In this document: piece after piece, positions 54,861 through 62,746 of the stretch
How the letters are laid out: every line of letters begins with the position of its first letter
Numbering within the stretch: position 1 is the first letter of the stretch
From: Streptomyces fradiae
GTDB taxonomy: Bacteria > Actinomycetota > Actinomycetes > Streptomycetales > Streptomycetaceae
NCBI RefSeq assembly: GCF_041270065.1
Contig: NZ_CP065958.1
Location: 2,170,001 to 2,234,000, forward strand
Reading direction: 5' to 3'
Length of the DNA: 64,000 bases
Notes under the pieces: model-generated
Told to the model about the DNA's origin: nothing
Databases searched by the model: none
Seen by the model: the letters and a program-made list of their open reading frames with translations, nothing else
Program-made: the position numbers and the translations under genes

Positions 54861-55121
54861 ATGACCACCTCTGTCGCACTCCCCTCCCCCACGCGGCCGT
54901 GGGGTGCGGGCCGACTCGCGCCCTACCCGACGGTCGTCCGCCGACCCCACGCCACGGTCGCCATCGACCCCACGACGCAGCTCGGGGTGTTCCGCGACCG
55001 CGTCGGGCAGGTGGTCGAGATGGGCAAGCACGGCACCAGCTCCGGCACCGAGACCTCCACGACGACGAACTCGGACTCCCAGAACGACCAGGGTCACGAT
55101 CAGGACAGCACGCAGGACTGA
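54861..55121 (+). CDS. tgmA: Graspetide (ATP-grasp RiPP) precursor peptide, TgmA-like
   Basis: An 86-residue precursor. The leader has the family features PWGAGRLAPYP (residues 13-23) and DPTTQ (36-40), and ends in VVEMGKHGT (51-59), the hallmark of putative ATP-grasp target RiPPs in Streptomyces. The core after residue 56 is only Ser/Thr/Asn/Gly/Asp/Glu/Gln/His: hydroxyl donors cluster at 59-73 and 83-84, and acid acceptors are E64, D72, D76, D80, D82, D86. A strong AAGGAG precedes the ATG. Its TGA shares one base with the first ATG of the maturase gene. The assignment rests on leader motif plus the adjacent maturases. Confidence 0.87.
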   Translation: MTTSVALPSPTRPWGAGRLAPYPTVVRRPHATVAIDPTTQLGVFRDRVGQVVEMGKHGTSSGTETSTTTNSDSQNDQGHDQDSTQD

Positions 55122-56086
55122 TGACCATGACCGAGGAGAGGCCGGTTCTGGTGGCCACCGAGGCGGACGACATCACCGCCGACATGGTGATCACCGAACT
55201 CAACCGGCGCGATGTGCCGGTGGTCCGGTTCAACCCCGCCGACATCGGCGAAAACCTCACGGTCTCGGCTCGGTTCGGCACCTGCCCGACCCCGGTGGTC
55301 GGGCAGGTGCGCACCCCGTCGAGAACCGCTGATGTGACCCAGGTCCGGTCGGTGTACTGGCGCCGCCCGGAATGGCCCGCGTTTCCCCACCTGTCCGCTG
55401 ATGACTCCCGGTTCGCGGCGGCGCAGGTCCGCTACGGATTCGGTGGCACCCTCTACGCCCTGAGCGGCCCGCTCTGGGTCAACCACCCCCTGCGCGTTGC
55501 CGCAGCCGACTACAAACCCGCGCAGCTCGTTCTCGCCCAGCAACTCGGCTTCACCATCCCTCCCACCCTTGTCACCAACGACCCGGACGAGGCTCGCGAG
55601 TTCGTTCAGGCTCAGAGGCAGGCGATCTTCAAGACGCTGCGATGGACCCCCTACACGCGTGATGGCGTGCCGGTGACGGGATGGACCGCCCCCGTCACCC
55701 CCGACGAGATCGACGACAGCGTTCGGGTCGCGCCCCACCTGTTCCAGGCCCGCGTGGACAAGGTCGCCGACGTTCGCGTGCTGCTCGTAGGTCGGCATAC
55801 GTTCGCCGTACGCATCGACTCCGACCTCCTGGACTGGCGCAAGGACTACAGCGCCCTGACCTACACCGTGGAGCACCTTCCCGACCGGGTGGCCAAGGGA
55901 CTGCATGCCTATCTGGACCGACTGGATCTGGTATCGGGAAGCTTCGACCTCGCGGTCGACCGCGCAGGGGACTACTGGTGGCTGGAACTGAACCCCAACG
56001 GACAGTGGGGGTGGCTGGAGACCGAGACCGGCCTCCCGATGTCCGCTGCCTTCGCCGACCTACTCGCACAAGGAGATCACCGATGA
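55121..56086 (+). CDS. tgmB: ATP-grasp peptide maturase (macrocyclase), TgmB-like
   Basis: A 321-residue ATP-grasp ligase of the graspetide family. It activates Asp/Glu side chains of the precursor as acyl phosphates and joins them to Ser/Thr (ester) or Lys (amide). Visible features are the N-terminal RSVYWRRPEWP typical of this maturase group, the ATP-binding Lys in AIFKTLRWTPYT, FQARVDKVADVRVLLVG, and the Mg site DYWWLELNPNGQWGWLE. The first ATG overlaps the precursor stop (TGATG); ATG 55127 is better placed relative to AGGA and may be the real start. The stop overlaps the next ATG. Confidence 0.9.
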   Translation: MTMTEERPVLVATEADDITADMVITELNRRDVPVVRFNPADIGENLTVSARFGTCPTPVVGQVRTPSRTADVTQVRSVYWRRPEWPAFPHLSADDSRFAAAQVRYGFGGTLYALSGPLWVNHPLRVAAADYKPAQLVLAQQLGFTIPPTLVTNDPDEAREFVQAQRQAIFKTLRWTPYTRDGVPVTGWTAPVTPDEIDDSVRVAPHLFQARVDKVADVRVLLVGRHTFAVRIDSDLLDWRKDYSALTYTVEHLPDRVAKGLHAYLDRLDLVSGSFDLAVDRAGDYWWLELNPNGQWGWLETETGLPMSAAFADLLAQGDHR

Positions 56087-57246
56087 CCGACCCGTCATCC
56101 GAGCGACGCCGCATGGCGACCGTTCTCGTGAATGAAGGGGCCCTGAAATCCCCCTGGCTGCGTGAGGCCGTCGAGTCCGTCCCCCGCGAGCGGTTCCTCC
56201 GCTCGGGAGTCTTCCTGAACGAGGGGCGGACCTGGCGGCCCGTCACCGCCACCGACACGAATCCGGACGAGTGGCTGAAGATCGCATACAGCGTCGACAC
56301 CCTCACCACCCAGCTCGACGGCCACCTCACCGCCGACCAGGCCGACGAACCCGTCGTGGGCGTGCCCACGTCCTCCTCGACCGACCCGGCCACCGTCGTC
56401 GGCATGATCGAGACCCTGGACCTCGTGACGGGCCACCGAGTCCTGGAGATCGGCACAGGCACCGGCTACTCCACAGCCCTGATGTGTCACTACCTCGGCG
56501 AGGACAACGTCGCCACGGTCGAGGTCGACGCACAGGTGGCCGCACGCGCCGATGCCGCTCTCGAAGCCGCCGGCTTCTCGACGTGGACGGTGACGGGCGA
56601 CGGGCTCCTCGGCCACCCGTACCGGGCACCGTACGACCGGGTCATCGCCACCTGCGCAGTCCGCCGCATCCCATACGCGTGGATCAGGCAGACGAGGCCC
56701 GGAGGCGTTGTCCTCGGCACGGTCGGCTCGTGGCCGTGGGGAACCGGCCTCGCGAAACTTGCCGTCGGCGATGACGGCACCGCCGAAGGCTCGATCGTCG
56801 GGCGTTCCTCCTTCATGCAGGCGCGGGCCCAGGCAGTGGCCCCCGTGGCCGGCGATCTCTCCGCCCGGACCGCGTACGCGGACAGTGAGCGGCCCGCTCT
56901 GATGTCCCCTCTGGTCCTTGAGGAATGGATGCCTGCCTTCCTGGCACAGCTGGCCGCGCCCGGGGCTCAGTTCGTACGCGCGATGGACGGTGACGGGTCG
57001 CCCATGCTGTACCTGTTCGATCCGGAGAAGGAGTCGTTCGCTGAGTTCCTCGCCGACGGCGAGAGCTGGACCGTTCGCCAGGGTGGCCCGGTGGCCCTGT
57101 GGGACGACGTGGAGCGTTCTCTCGTCGCCTGGCAGGACGCCGGGGCGCCGGGGATCGACTCCGTACGGCTCCGTGTGACGCCCGCGTCCCACCAGTACTG
57201 GATCGACCAGGTCCCCTCCCTCCGCTGGGAGCACCGGATCGCCTGA
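56083..57246 (+). CDS. tgmC: PIMT-like methyltransferase of the graspetide system, TgmC-like
   Basis: A 387-residue SAM-dependent enzyme related to protein L-isoaspartyl O-methyltransferase. The N-terminal helix region (LKSPWLREAVESVPRERFL) and the SAM motif VLEIGTGTGYSTALMCHYLG (about residue 126-146) are clear; about 170 residues follow as a C-terminal extension seen in RiPP-linked members. In fuscimiditide-type pathways such an enzyme methylates an Asp of the ester-linked peptide so that it collapses to an aspartimide. It overlaps tgmB by four bases (ATGA) and has its own AAGGAG site. Reaction on this peptide is inferred. Confidence 0.9.
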   Translation: MTDPSSERRRMATVLVNEGALKSPWLREAVESVPRERFLRSGVFLNEGRTWRPVTATDTNPDEWLKIAYSVDTLTTQLDGHLTADQADEPVVGVPTSSSTDPATVVGMIETLDLVTGHRVLEIGTGTGYSTALMCHYLGEDNVATVEVDAQVAARADAALEAAGFSTWTVTGDGLLGHPYRAPYDRVIATCAVRRIPYAWIRQTRPGGVVLGTVGSWPWGTGLAKLAVGDDGTAEGSIVGRSSFMQARAQAVAPVAGDLSARTAYADSERPALMSPLVLEEWMPAFLAQLAAPGAQFVRAMDGDGSPMLYLFDPEKESFAEFLADGESWTVRQGGPVALWDDVERSLVAWQDAGAPGIDSVRLRVTPASHQYWIDQVPSLRWEHRIA

Positions 57247-57251
57247 CCCAC

Positions 57252-57257
57252 TACGCT
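57252..57257 (+). promoter_or_regulatory. -10 element before the DUF6087 gene
   Basis: TACGCT lies 6 bases before the ATG at 57264, immediately after the tgmC stop. No ribosome site is present, so the DUF6087 gene could have its own leaderless promoter. Confidence 0.45.
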
Positions 57258-57263
57258 CCGGAC

Positions 57264-57557
57264 ATGGACGACGAACCGCTCTCCCAGTGGGCCGAGCGTC
57301 GCGACGCGAAGATCGGGCAGCTTCGCGCCGTACCCCTCGTGACCAGCGACGGCACGAGAGCTTCGCATCTGAACCCCGATGCGCCTCGTGCGATCCAGCG
57401 GTGGAACGGCCATCTGTGGGAGGCGTACGGCTTCGCGGCGAACCTCGCGGAAGCACGGCGCATCCTGTTTCCCCACGCCGAGGCTGCCGCCACCCCTGAG
57501 GCGTCACCGAAGCTCGGTCCCGGGACTGGCAGACATCGGAAGCCTCCGACGCCCTGA
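57264..57557 (+). CDS. DUF6087-like protein of the graspetide cluster
   Basis: A 97-residue soluble protein: an opening MDDEPLSQWAERRDAKIGQL, then HLNPDAPRAIQRWNGHLWEA and LGPGTGRHRKP near the end. I recognise this as the DUF6087 type often found beside tgmABC genes (recollection, not searched). The function is unknown. It follows tgmC by 17 bp. Confidence 0.7.
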   Translation: MDDEPLSQWAERRDAKIGQLRAVPLVTSDGTRASHLNPDAPRAIQRWNGHLWEAYGFAANLAEARRILFPHAEAAATPEASPKLGPGTGRHRKPPTP

Positions 57558-57615
57558 TAACTCGGCGGAGTAGCGACCCATGCCATACCTCACCCGGTAG
57601 ACCACCGACGGCAGA

Positions 57616-58341
57616 ATGACGCCCGTGAGCAACGACATATCCGATGACCCGTGGGCCCAGCGGGTGTATCTGACGTGGCTGGCCCGCGACACTCGATACG
57701 CCCTGACCGCCCTGACCGCGCTGACCGCCTATGCGCAGAACACTCCGGTCCCTCCAGCCGCCTGGGTCTGCTTCGAGGACTTCCTTTCCTTCCTCGGAAA
57801 GGTCTCCCGGACTCTGTGGCCCGCCCCTGGGAAGGGTCCGAACGGGACCGACAAGGGCTTGGAGTGGCGGACGAAGCGAGGTCCGTTTCTCCGAAAGATT
57901 CTTGAGGTGGAGGACTCGTCCCCGCTGAAGGCCCGCGAAGTCCGTAACGGAAGTGAGCACTTCGACGAGCGCCTTGACGAGTGGATCGTCAGTTTGCCTC
58001 GTCCCACCGTCGAAGAGTGGCAGGCGGACACCAAGCCCACATTCCCAGCTCCTCCCATGCGCCTCATAAACGTAGAGGCGGGAACGATCCAAGTCGCCGG
58101 CGCGGACCTGGATCTGCGTTTCATGGCTGAGGAACTTCAGCGACTCCTGACCAAGATCGAGGATCTTGAGCCCTCAGCGGCCGCACTCCCCACTGACATG
58201 GCGGCTCTGCTGGCCACCTTGCCCCGTGTTCCGATTATCCCGTTCGACGCGCCCGCGGAAGACCCTGGCGGCATTCAAGCCTGGCTTGACGAGCAGAATT
58301 CAACCGACCCCGGGACAGCAACGGGAGACACCGAGGCGTAG
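57616..58341 (+). CDS. Hypothetical protein at the end of the accessory stretch
   Basis: A 241-residue soluble protein with no recognised domain. Residues about 29-38 show an ALT repeat (ALTALTALTA) from 9-bp DNA repeats. It is Trp/Pro-rich in the first half (PAAWVCFEDFLSFLGKVS) and has a charged middle (KAREVRNGSEHFDERLDEWI). Third-position G/C is lower than in neighbours, suggesting acquired DNA. ATG 57616 has no ribosome site; a GTG at 57625 is possible. Confidence 0.65.
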   Translation: MTPVSNDISDDPWAQRVYLTWLARDTRYALTALTALTAYAQNTPVPPAAWVCFEDFLSFLGKVSRTLWPAPGKGPNGTDKGLEWRTKRGPFLRKILEVEDSSPLKAREVRNGSEHFDERLDEWIVSLPRPTVEEWQADTKPTFPAPPMRLINVEAGTIQVAGADLDLRFMAEELQRLLTKIEDLEPSAAALPTDMAALLATLPRVPIIPFDAPAEDPGGIQAWLDEQNSTDPGTATGDTEA

Positions 58342-58490
58342 ACACATAGCGCGGAAGGCCTCCCTGGCTCAGCCGACGCCCACTCCAAGCCGATCAGCGT
58401 GGCTGCCTTCATGGCTACCTACGTAACGGCGAGTCAGTTTGAACCGGTGCGGAAAGGGTGAGACGACGCCCACGATTCCACGAGAAAAGG

Positions 58491-58520
58491 CTTCTGACCT
58501 GCGATATCGCAGGTCAGAAG
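58491..58520 (-). terminator. Perfect-palindrome terminator of rnpB
   Basis: The 30-bp sequence is a perfect inverted repeat: 13-bp arms CTTCTGACCTGCG and CGCAGGTCAGAAG around ATAT. In the rnpB direction it is followed by CCTTTTCTCG, giving a U-rich tail. It begins about 8 bp after the P1 helix of the RNA. Confidence 0.8.
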
Positions 58521-58527
58521 CCTGAGG

Positions 58528-58934
58528 GGCAGACGAGTCGGGCTGTACGCCGGGTTCTGTACCCCGGGACCTCGCGGTCGTCGGGGCGACGGCCATCCAT
58601 CTAGGACCGGCGTTGCCGCCGGCCTCGTGCGGTCTACCCGCGAACTCGGGCGGGCAGCCCTCGAACGTTCGCGCAGGGACACCGAGGTGTCCCCTTTTGA
58701 CCTTGCTCCGGGTGGGGTTTACCGAGCCGCCTGAGTCACCTCAGGCGCTGGTGGTCTCTTACACCACCGTTTCACCCTTACCGAGGACCGAGGTCCCCGG
58801 CGGTCTGTTTTCTGTGGCACTGTCCCGCGGGTCACCCCGGGTGGCCGTTAGCCACCACCTTGCCCTGTGGAGCCCGGACGTTCCTCGGGAGGATCCGAGG
58901 ATCCCCACGCGGCCGCCCGCCCGGCTCGTCTGCC
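58528..58934 (-). ncRNA. rnpB: RNase P RNA (bacterial type A)
   Basis: The catalytic RNA of RNase P, which trims tRNA 5' ends, about 407 nt. The two ends form a 16-bp P1 helix (58919-58934 with 58528-58543). Conserved core pieces are seen on the minus strand: GAGGAACGTCCGGGCTCC (P4/CR-I region), CACAGGGCAAGGTGGTGGCT, GGTAAGGGTGAAACGGTGG, AAACCCCACCCGGAGCAAGG, TAGATGGATGGCCGT, and CAGAACCCGGCGTACAG near the 3' end. TAGCAT at about 8 bases before the 5' end is a likely -10. The exact ends were not computed by folding. Confidence 0.95.
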
Positions 58935-58958
58935 GTGCCGACCATGCTACCTGGCGAT

Positions 58959-59519
58959 TCAGTGGAGGTCGGCGGTGTCCAGATCGAACCCGAAGGGTTC
59001 GGGGAGAAGGAGCGGCTTGCAGAAGGGGGCGAGGTCCCGTCGCAGGTACTCGCCGTCCTCCGGCCGCCCGAACAGCGTCACCATGCGCTCTTCCCGGTCC
59101 ACGAGGAGGTAGAGGGGGATGGTGCCCCTCGCGTAGCACCGGCGCTTGGCCTCCCGGTCGAGCTCCGGGCGGTGCCGGCGGGAGGTGACTTCGAGGACCA
59201 GGGACACGCCGTCGCAGGGCATCCACGGCGGGGCGCCGCGGAACGCCCGGCCGGTCAGGGGTACGACGGTACCGTCGGGGATCACGTGGTCCTTCGGGGC
59301 GCCGGGGGCCGCGCCCAGGACCAAGCCCTTGTGCCCCGAGACCTGGACCTCCACCCGTGATCGCTTGACGAGTTGACGGACCAGGCGGCTCATGCAGTGT
59401 TCGTGGTCCCCCTCGGGCGGCGGCGTGACCACGATCTCCCCCTCGACCAGCTGTGCCCGGAGGCCCTCCGGCGTGCGCAGGGCCAGAAACTCCTCCAGCA
59501 GGATCTCCGCGTCGGTCAT
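58959..59519 (-). CDS. Uma2-family (DUF820) endonuclease-like protein
   Basis: A 186-residue protein of the PD-(D/E)xK-like Uma2 family: LRAQLVEGEIVVTPPPEGDHEHCMSRL at the front, PDGTVVPLTG, SLVLEVTSRRHRPELDREAKRRCYA in the middle (acidic and Lys/Arg catalytic-type residues), IPLYLLVDREERMVTLF. Streptomyces have many copies; the role is unknown. ATG 59519 is chosen because the family length fits; the frame upstream is Pro-rich. Its 3' end lies 25 bp from the start of rnpB. Confidence 0.85.
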   Translation of the reverse strand: MTDAEILLEEFLALRTPEGLRAQLVEGEIVVTPPPEGDHEHCMSRLVRQLVKRSRVEVQVSGHKGLVLGAAPGAPKDHVIPDGTVVPLTGRAFRGAPPWMPCDGVSLVLEVTSRRHRPELDREAKRRCYARGTIPLYLLVDREERMVTLFGRPEDGEYLRRDLAPFCKPLLLPEPFGFDLDTADLH

Positions 59520-59600
59520 GGCACCAGGCTCGGGCAACGCGGCCCCGGCCGCAGCGGGACGGGGGCGGGTCCCTCGATCGGGGAGGGTGGGGCCGGGCAC

Positions 59601-59631
59601 TTGACCTTGTCGCAGCGTCAAGGTTTCTACT
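59601..59631 (+). promoter_or_regulatory. MerR-type promoter with 19-bp spacer and operator
   Basis: TTGACC (59601-59606) and TCTACT (59626-59631) are separated by 19 bp, the spacing that MerR regulators untwist to activate. The palindrome ACCTTG-N9-CAAGGT (59604-59624) fills the spacer. The ATG at 59638 lies 6 bases after the -10, so transcription should begin at the start codon. Confidence 0.78.
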
Positions 59632-59637
59632 GGACGC

Positions 59638-60375
59638 ATGCGAATCGGCGAGATCGCCGCGCTCGTCGGGGTGACCCCGCGGGCCGTGCGGCACTACCAC
59701 CGGATGGGGCTGTTGCCCGAGCCCGCGCGGCGGGCGAACGGGTACCGGGAGTACGGGGTGCGGGACGCCGTGCTGTTGGCCCGGATTCGGCGGTTGACCG
59801 AGTTGGGGCTCGGGCTCGACGAGGTCGGGGACGTGATCGCGGATGACGAGGGGCGGGAGCTGGTGGAGGTGTTGGAGGAGCTGGACGCGGATCTGGGGCG
59901 GCAGGAGCGGGTGATCCGGGAGCGGCGGGAGCGGCTCGCGGAGTTGCTCGGGGAGGCGCGGGAGGGGCGGCTGGGGGCCGAGGGGCCCGTGTCGCCGCAG
60001 CTCGCCGGGCTGCTCGCGGAGCTCGGGGACGGCGGGGTCGCCGGGTCGCCGATGGCGGCGAAGGACCGGGAGATCCTCACCCTGCTCGACACCGTCGTGC
60101 CGGAGGAGGAGCGGGACCGGTTCATGGAGCTGATGCGCGGGGCCGCCGCGCACGCGCCCGCGCTGTACGCCCGGCTCGACGCCCTCGCGGACGCCGCGCC
60201 CGACGACCCCCGGGTCGCCGAGGCCGCCGCCGCGCTCGCCCGGGTCCTGCCGGACGGGCTCGCCGTGGAGGTGCCCGACGGCGGGCTCGCGGAGACGTTC
60301 TTCGGCGACCTGGCGCCCGCCCAGGCCGCCGCCGTACGCCAGGCACTGCGACTCGTGGCGGAGCGTGGCGCATGA
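59638..60375 (+). CDS. MerR-family regulator, leaderless and autoregulated
   Basis: A 245-residue regulator. The N-terminal MerR helix-turn-helix and wing (MRIGEIAALVGVTPRAVRHYH, then GYREYGVRDAVLL) span about 1-70, the dimerisation coiled coil about 75-110 (LDADLGRQERVIRERRERLAELL), and a C-terminal region of about 130 residues has no clear effector motif. The promoter shows the 19-bp spacer. Its TGA overlaps the ATG of the membrane-protein gene (ATGA). Confidence 0.88.
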   Translation: MRIGEIAALVGVTPRAVRHYHRMGLLPEPARRANGYREYGVRDAVLLARIRRLTELGLGLDEVGDVIADDEGRELVEVLEELDADLGRQERVIRERRERLAELLGEAREGRLGAEGPVSPQLAGLLAELGDGGVAGSPMAAKDREILTLLDTVVPEEERDRFMELMRGAAAHAPALYARLDALADAAPDDPRVAEAAAALARVLPDGLAVEVPDGGLAETFFGDLAPAQAAAVRQALRLVAERGA

Positions 60376-61286
60376 AAGCCCTGCGGAAGTACCTCGTGTA
60401 CGCGCTGCTGCCCGTCGAGCTCGTCCTCGCCGTCTGTCTCGTCGCCGGGGTACGGATACCCGCGGCCGTCCTCACCGTCGCCGAAGCCGCCTTCACCCTG
60501 CTGCTGCTCGCGAACGGCCTCGCCTTCCTCCGGCTGCGGCGGCGCGGGCTGACCGCCCGCGAGGCCCTGCACGTGCTCGTGCCCGAGCCGGCGCTGCGGC
60601 TGATCGCGCACGAGCTGCGGCTCATGGCGAGCCTCGGCCGGTGGGTCGCCCGGCGCCCGGACCGGGGCGGTCCTGACACCGTGGCCGCGTTCCCGCACGC
60701 CCGGGACCAGGCCGCCCTGATGTACGGCTTCGCCTTCGTCTGCGTGGTCGAGAGCGTCGGCATGTCGTATCTGCTCGCGGCCTGGCCCGTCGTCCACGCC
60801 GTCGTCCTCGTCCTCGACGTCTACACCGTGCTTTTCGTGCTCGGTCTGCACGCCGCCTCCGCGACCCGGCCGCACCTGCTCACCGGCGACACGCTGCGGG
60901 TCCGGCAGGCCGGCCATGTCGACGTACGGATCCCGCTGGAGCGGATCGCCGCCGTCCGGTACGAGTCGCTGTTCACCCACGAGAAGAAGGACGGCGAGCT
61001 GAACCTGGCCGTCGGGTCGCAGACCTCGCTCACCCTGGAGCTCGACGAGCCGGTCGACGCGCCCCGGCTGCTCGGCGCCCCCCGGCCCGTACACGTCGTC
61101 CGCCTCCACGCGGATGACGCTCGTGCGATGTACCGCTCGCTCAAGCAGGCGTCTCTCATGCAGGCGCCTCTCATACAGGCGCCTCTCACGCGGGCGCCTC
61201 TCACGCGGGCGCCTCTCACGCAGCCGTCTCTCACGCAGGCGCGAACAGCACCTTCGCCCGTCCCGGATCCGCCTGGGTCAGCCTGA
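60372..61286 (+). CDS. Membrane protein with C-terminal pentapeptide repeat tail
   Basis: A 304-residue protein co-translated with the MerR gene. Hydrophobic segments lie at about 5-25, 32-52, 115-140 and 142-160; a soluble beta-rich part follows (about 165-255; GDTLRVRQAGHVDVRIPLERIAAVRYE). The last 46 residues are repeats such as SLMQA, PLIQA, PLTRA, PLTQP encoded by 15-bp units, running 56 bp past the stop of the convergent RNB gene. The tail looks like a repeat-driven extension of an older, shorter frame. Probable target or sensor partner of the MerR protein. Confidence 0.78.
   Translation: MKALRKYLVYALLPVELVLAVCLVAGVRIPAAVLTVAEAAFTLLLLANGLAFLRLRRRGLTAREALHVLVPEPALRLIAHELRLMASLGRWVARRPDRGGPDTVAAFPHARDQAALMYGFAFVCVVESVGMSYLLAAWPVVHAVVLVLDVYTVLFVLGLHAASATRPHLLTGDTLRVRQAGHVDVRIPLERIAAVRYESLFTHEKKDGELNLAVGSQTSLTLELDEPVDAPRLLGAPRPVHVVRLHADDARAMYRSLKQASLMQAPLIQAPLTRAPLTRAPLTQPSLTQARTAPSPVPDPPGSA
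61146..61242. repeat. 15-bp tandem repeat across the convergent gene ends
   Basis: Units of CAGGCGCCTCTCACG and variants begin at 61146, 61161, 61176, 61191, 61206 and 61221, with a partial at 61236. It encodes the pentapeptide tail of the membrane protein and contains the RNB stop codon (61231-61233, minus strand). Confidence 0.88.
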
Positions 61287-62676
61287 CCCGCAGCCATTCG
61301 CCGAGCGGCAGCCCCGTCTCGCCGCCGCCCTCGATGCGCGCGACCACCGCGGGGCGTTCCAGATGTACGGTGCCGACGGCCGGCTCCCGTTCCTTCACGT
61401 CGATCACGTACGCGTCGAAGAGCTCGCCGATCCGGCCGCTGAGCAGCGCCGCCTCCACGATGTCGACGCTCTCCCGCTCGACCGTGTTGGCGCGGCGCGA
61501 GCCCGAGGCCATCGCGTCGGGCAGGCCCGGGAGCGCGGCCCGTACCCACTCCGGCGGTTCCTGTCCGGCCACCGCCGCGACGCACAGCTCGCCCGCGTAC
61601 CGGTCGACGAGGCGTCGCAGCGGGGCCGTGCAGTGCGTGTACTCGTCGGCGACGGCCGCGTGCAGGGCCGGGATCGGTACGTCGCCGTCCGTGAAGACCG
61701 TGTAGCCGGCGCCGCGCAGCAGGGTCGTGCACTCCTGGAGGAAGGCGGCGTGGCGCGGTTCGGCGGGGTCGAGGGAGCGGACCACGTCCGCGTACGAGAC
61801 GTGGTGCGGCCAGTCGACGCCGAGGGCCTGCGCGGAGCGGCGGAGGCGGGCGACGGCGCCGTCCGGGGCGGTGGGGAGGGTGCGGAGGATGCCGGTGCCG
61901 GCCGCGGTCATCAGGTCGGCGGCGGCCATGCCGGTGAGCAGGGAGATCTGCGCGTTCCAGGCGTCGGCGGGGAGCGGGGCGCGGTAGGCGAGGGAGTAGG
62001 TGTGGTCGTGCTCGACGATCTCCTGTTCGGGGACGTTGAGGGAGATGCCGCCGCGTTCGCCCTCCAGGCGCTCGCGCAGGGTGCCGATCTCGCGGAGCAG
62101 CGCGAGGGGTTCCTCGGCGGTGCCGGCGTCGATCCGCCGCTGCACGCCCGCGTAGTCGAGTTTGGCGCGGCTGCGGACGAGCGCCCGGCGCACGTCGGTG
62201 GCGACCCGCCGGCCGTCGGCGTCGAGGTCGATGCGCCAGAGGAGGGCGGGGCGGGGTTCGTCGGGGAGGAGGCTGGCGGCGCCCTCGGAGAGCACGGCGG
62301 GGTGGAGCGGGACCTTGCCGTCGGGGAAGTAGAGGGTGAGGACGCGGCGGTGCGCCTCGGCGTCGAGCGCGCCGCCGGGGGTGACGAAGGCGGCGACGTC
62401 GGCGATGGCGTAGTGCACGCGGTAGCCGCCGCCGGCCCGGCGGGCGAGGTGCATGGCCTGGTCGAGGTCCGTGGACGTCGGCGGGTCGATCGTGAACATC
62501 GGCAGGTCCGTGGCGTCCGCCCCGGGCAGCCGGGGCGCCTTGGCCGCGGCCTCCGCCTCGGCGAGCACCTCGGCCGGAAACCCGTCCGGCACCCCCAGCT
62601 CGGTCCGAAGTGCGCGCAGCGCGGCCCGCAACGGGGCCTCCGCGGCGCCGGTCACGCGAATGTGGCGGCGGGGCAT
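61231..62676 (-). CDS. RNB-domain ribonuclease (RNase II/R family)
   Basis: A 481-residue exoribonuclease made mostly of the RNB domain. The catalytic acidic cluster IDPPTSTDLDQAMHL is near residue 62-78, and downstream the Arg-rich DEYTHCTAPLRRLVDRY (about 343) is typical. Short flanking segments lack an obvious cold-shock domain and the S1 domain is reduced, as in Streptomyces short RNB proteins. It would degrade RNA from the 3' end. The coding sequence ends in the tandem repeat at 61146-61242. Confidence 0.9.
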   Translation of the reverse strand: MPRRHIRVTGAAEAPLRAALRALRTELGVPDGFPAEVLAEAEAAAKAPRLPGADATDLPMFTIDPPTSTDLDQAMHLARRAGGGYRVHYAIADVAAFVTPGGALDAEAHRRVLTLYFPDGKVPLHPAVLSEGAASLLPDEPRPALLWRIDLDADGRRVATDVRRALVRSRAKLDYAGVQRRIDAGTAEEPLALLREIGTLRERLEGERGGISLNVPEQEIVEHDHTYSLAYRAPLPADAWNAQISLLTGMAAADLMTAAGTGILRTLPTAPDGAVARLRRSAQALGVDWPHHVSYADVVRSLDPAEPRHAAFLQECTTLLRGAGYTVFTDGDVPIPALHAAVADEYTHCTAPLRRLVDRYAGELCVAAVAGQEPPEWVRAALPGLPDAMASGSRRANTVERESVDIVEAALLSGRIGELFDAYVIDVKEREPAVGTVHLERPAVVARIEGGGETGLPLGEWLRVRLTQADPGRAKVLFAPA

Positions 62677-62746
62677 GGACCGAGCGTAGGGCGCCGCCGG
62701 GTGCGCGGCACCCCGGGAACCCGGCCGGCCCTACGGGGCTCCCCCC

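Noticed and set aside
58342..58490. Search for a tRNA or attachment site next to rnpB
   Set aside because: No cloverleaf, no TTCGA loop and no matching direct repeat at the other edge of the accessory region; no integrase is present.
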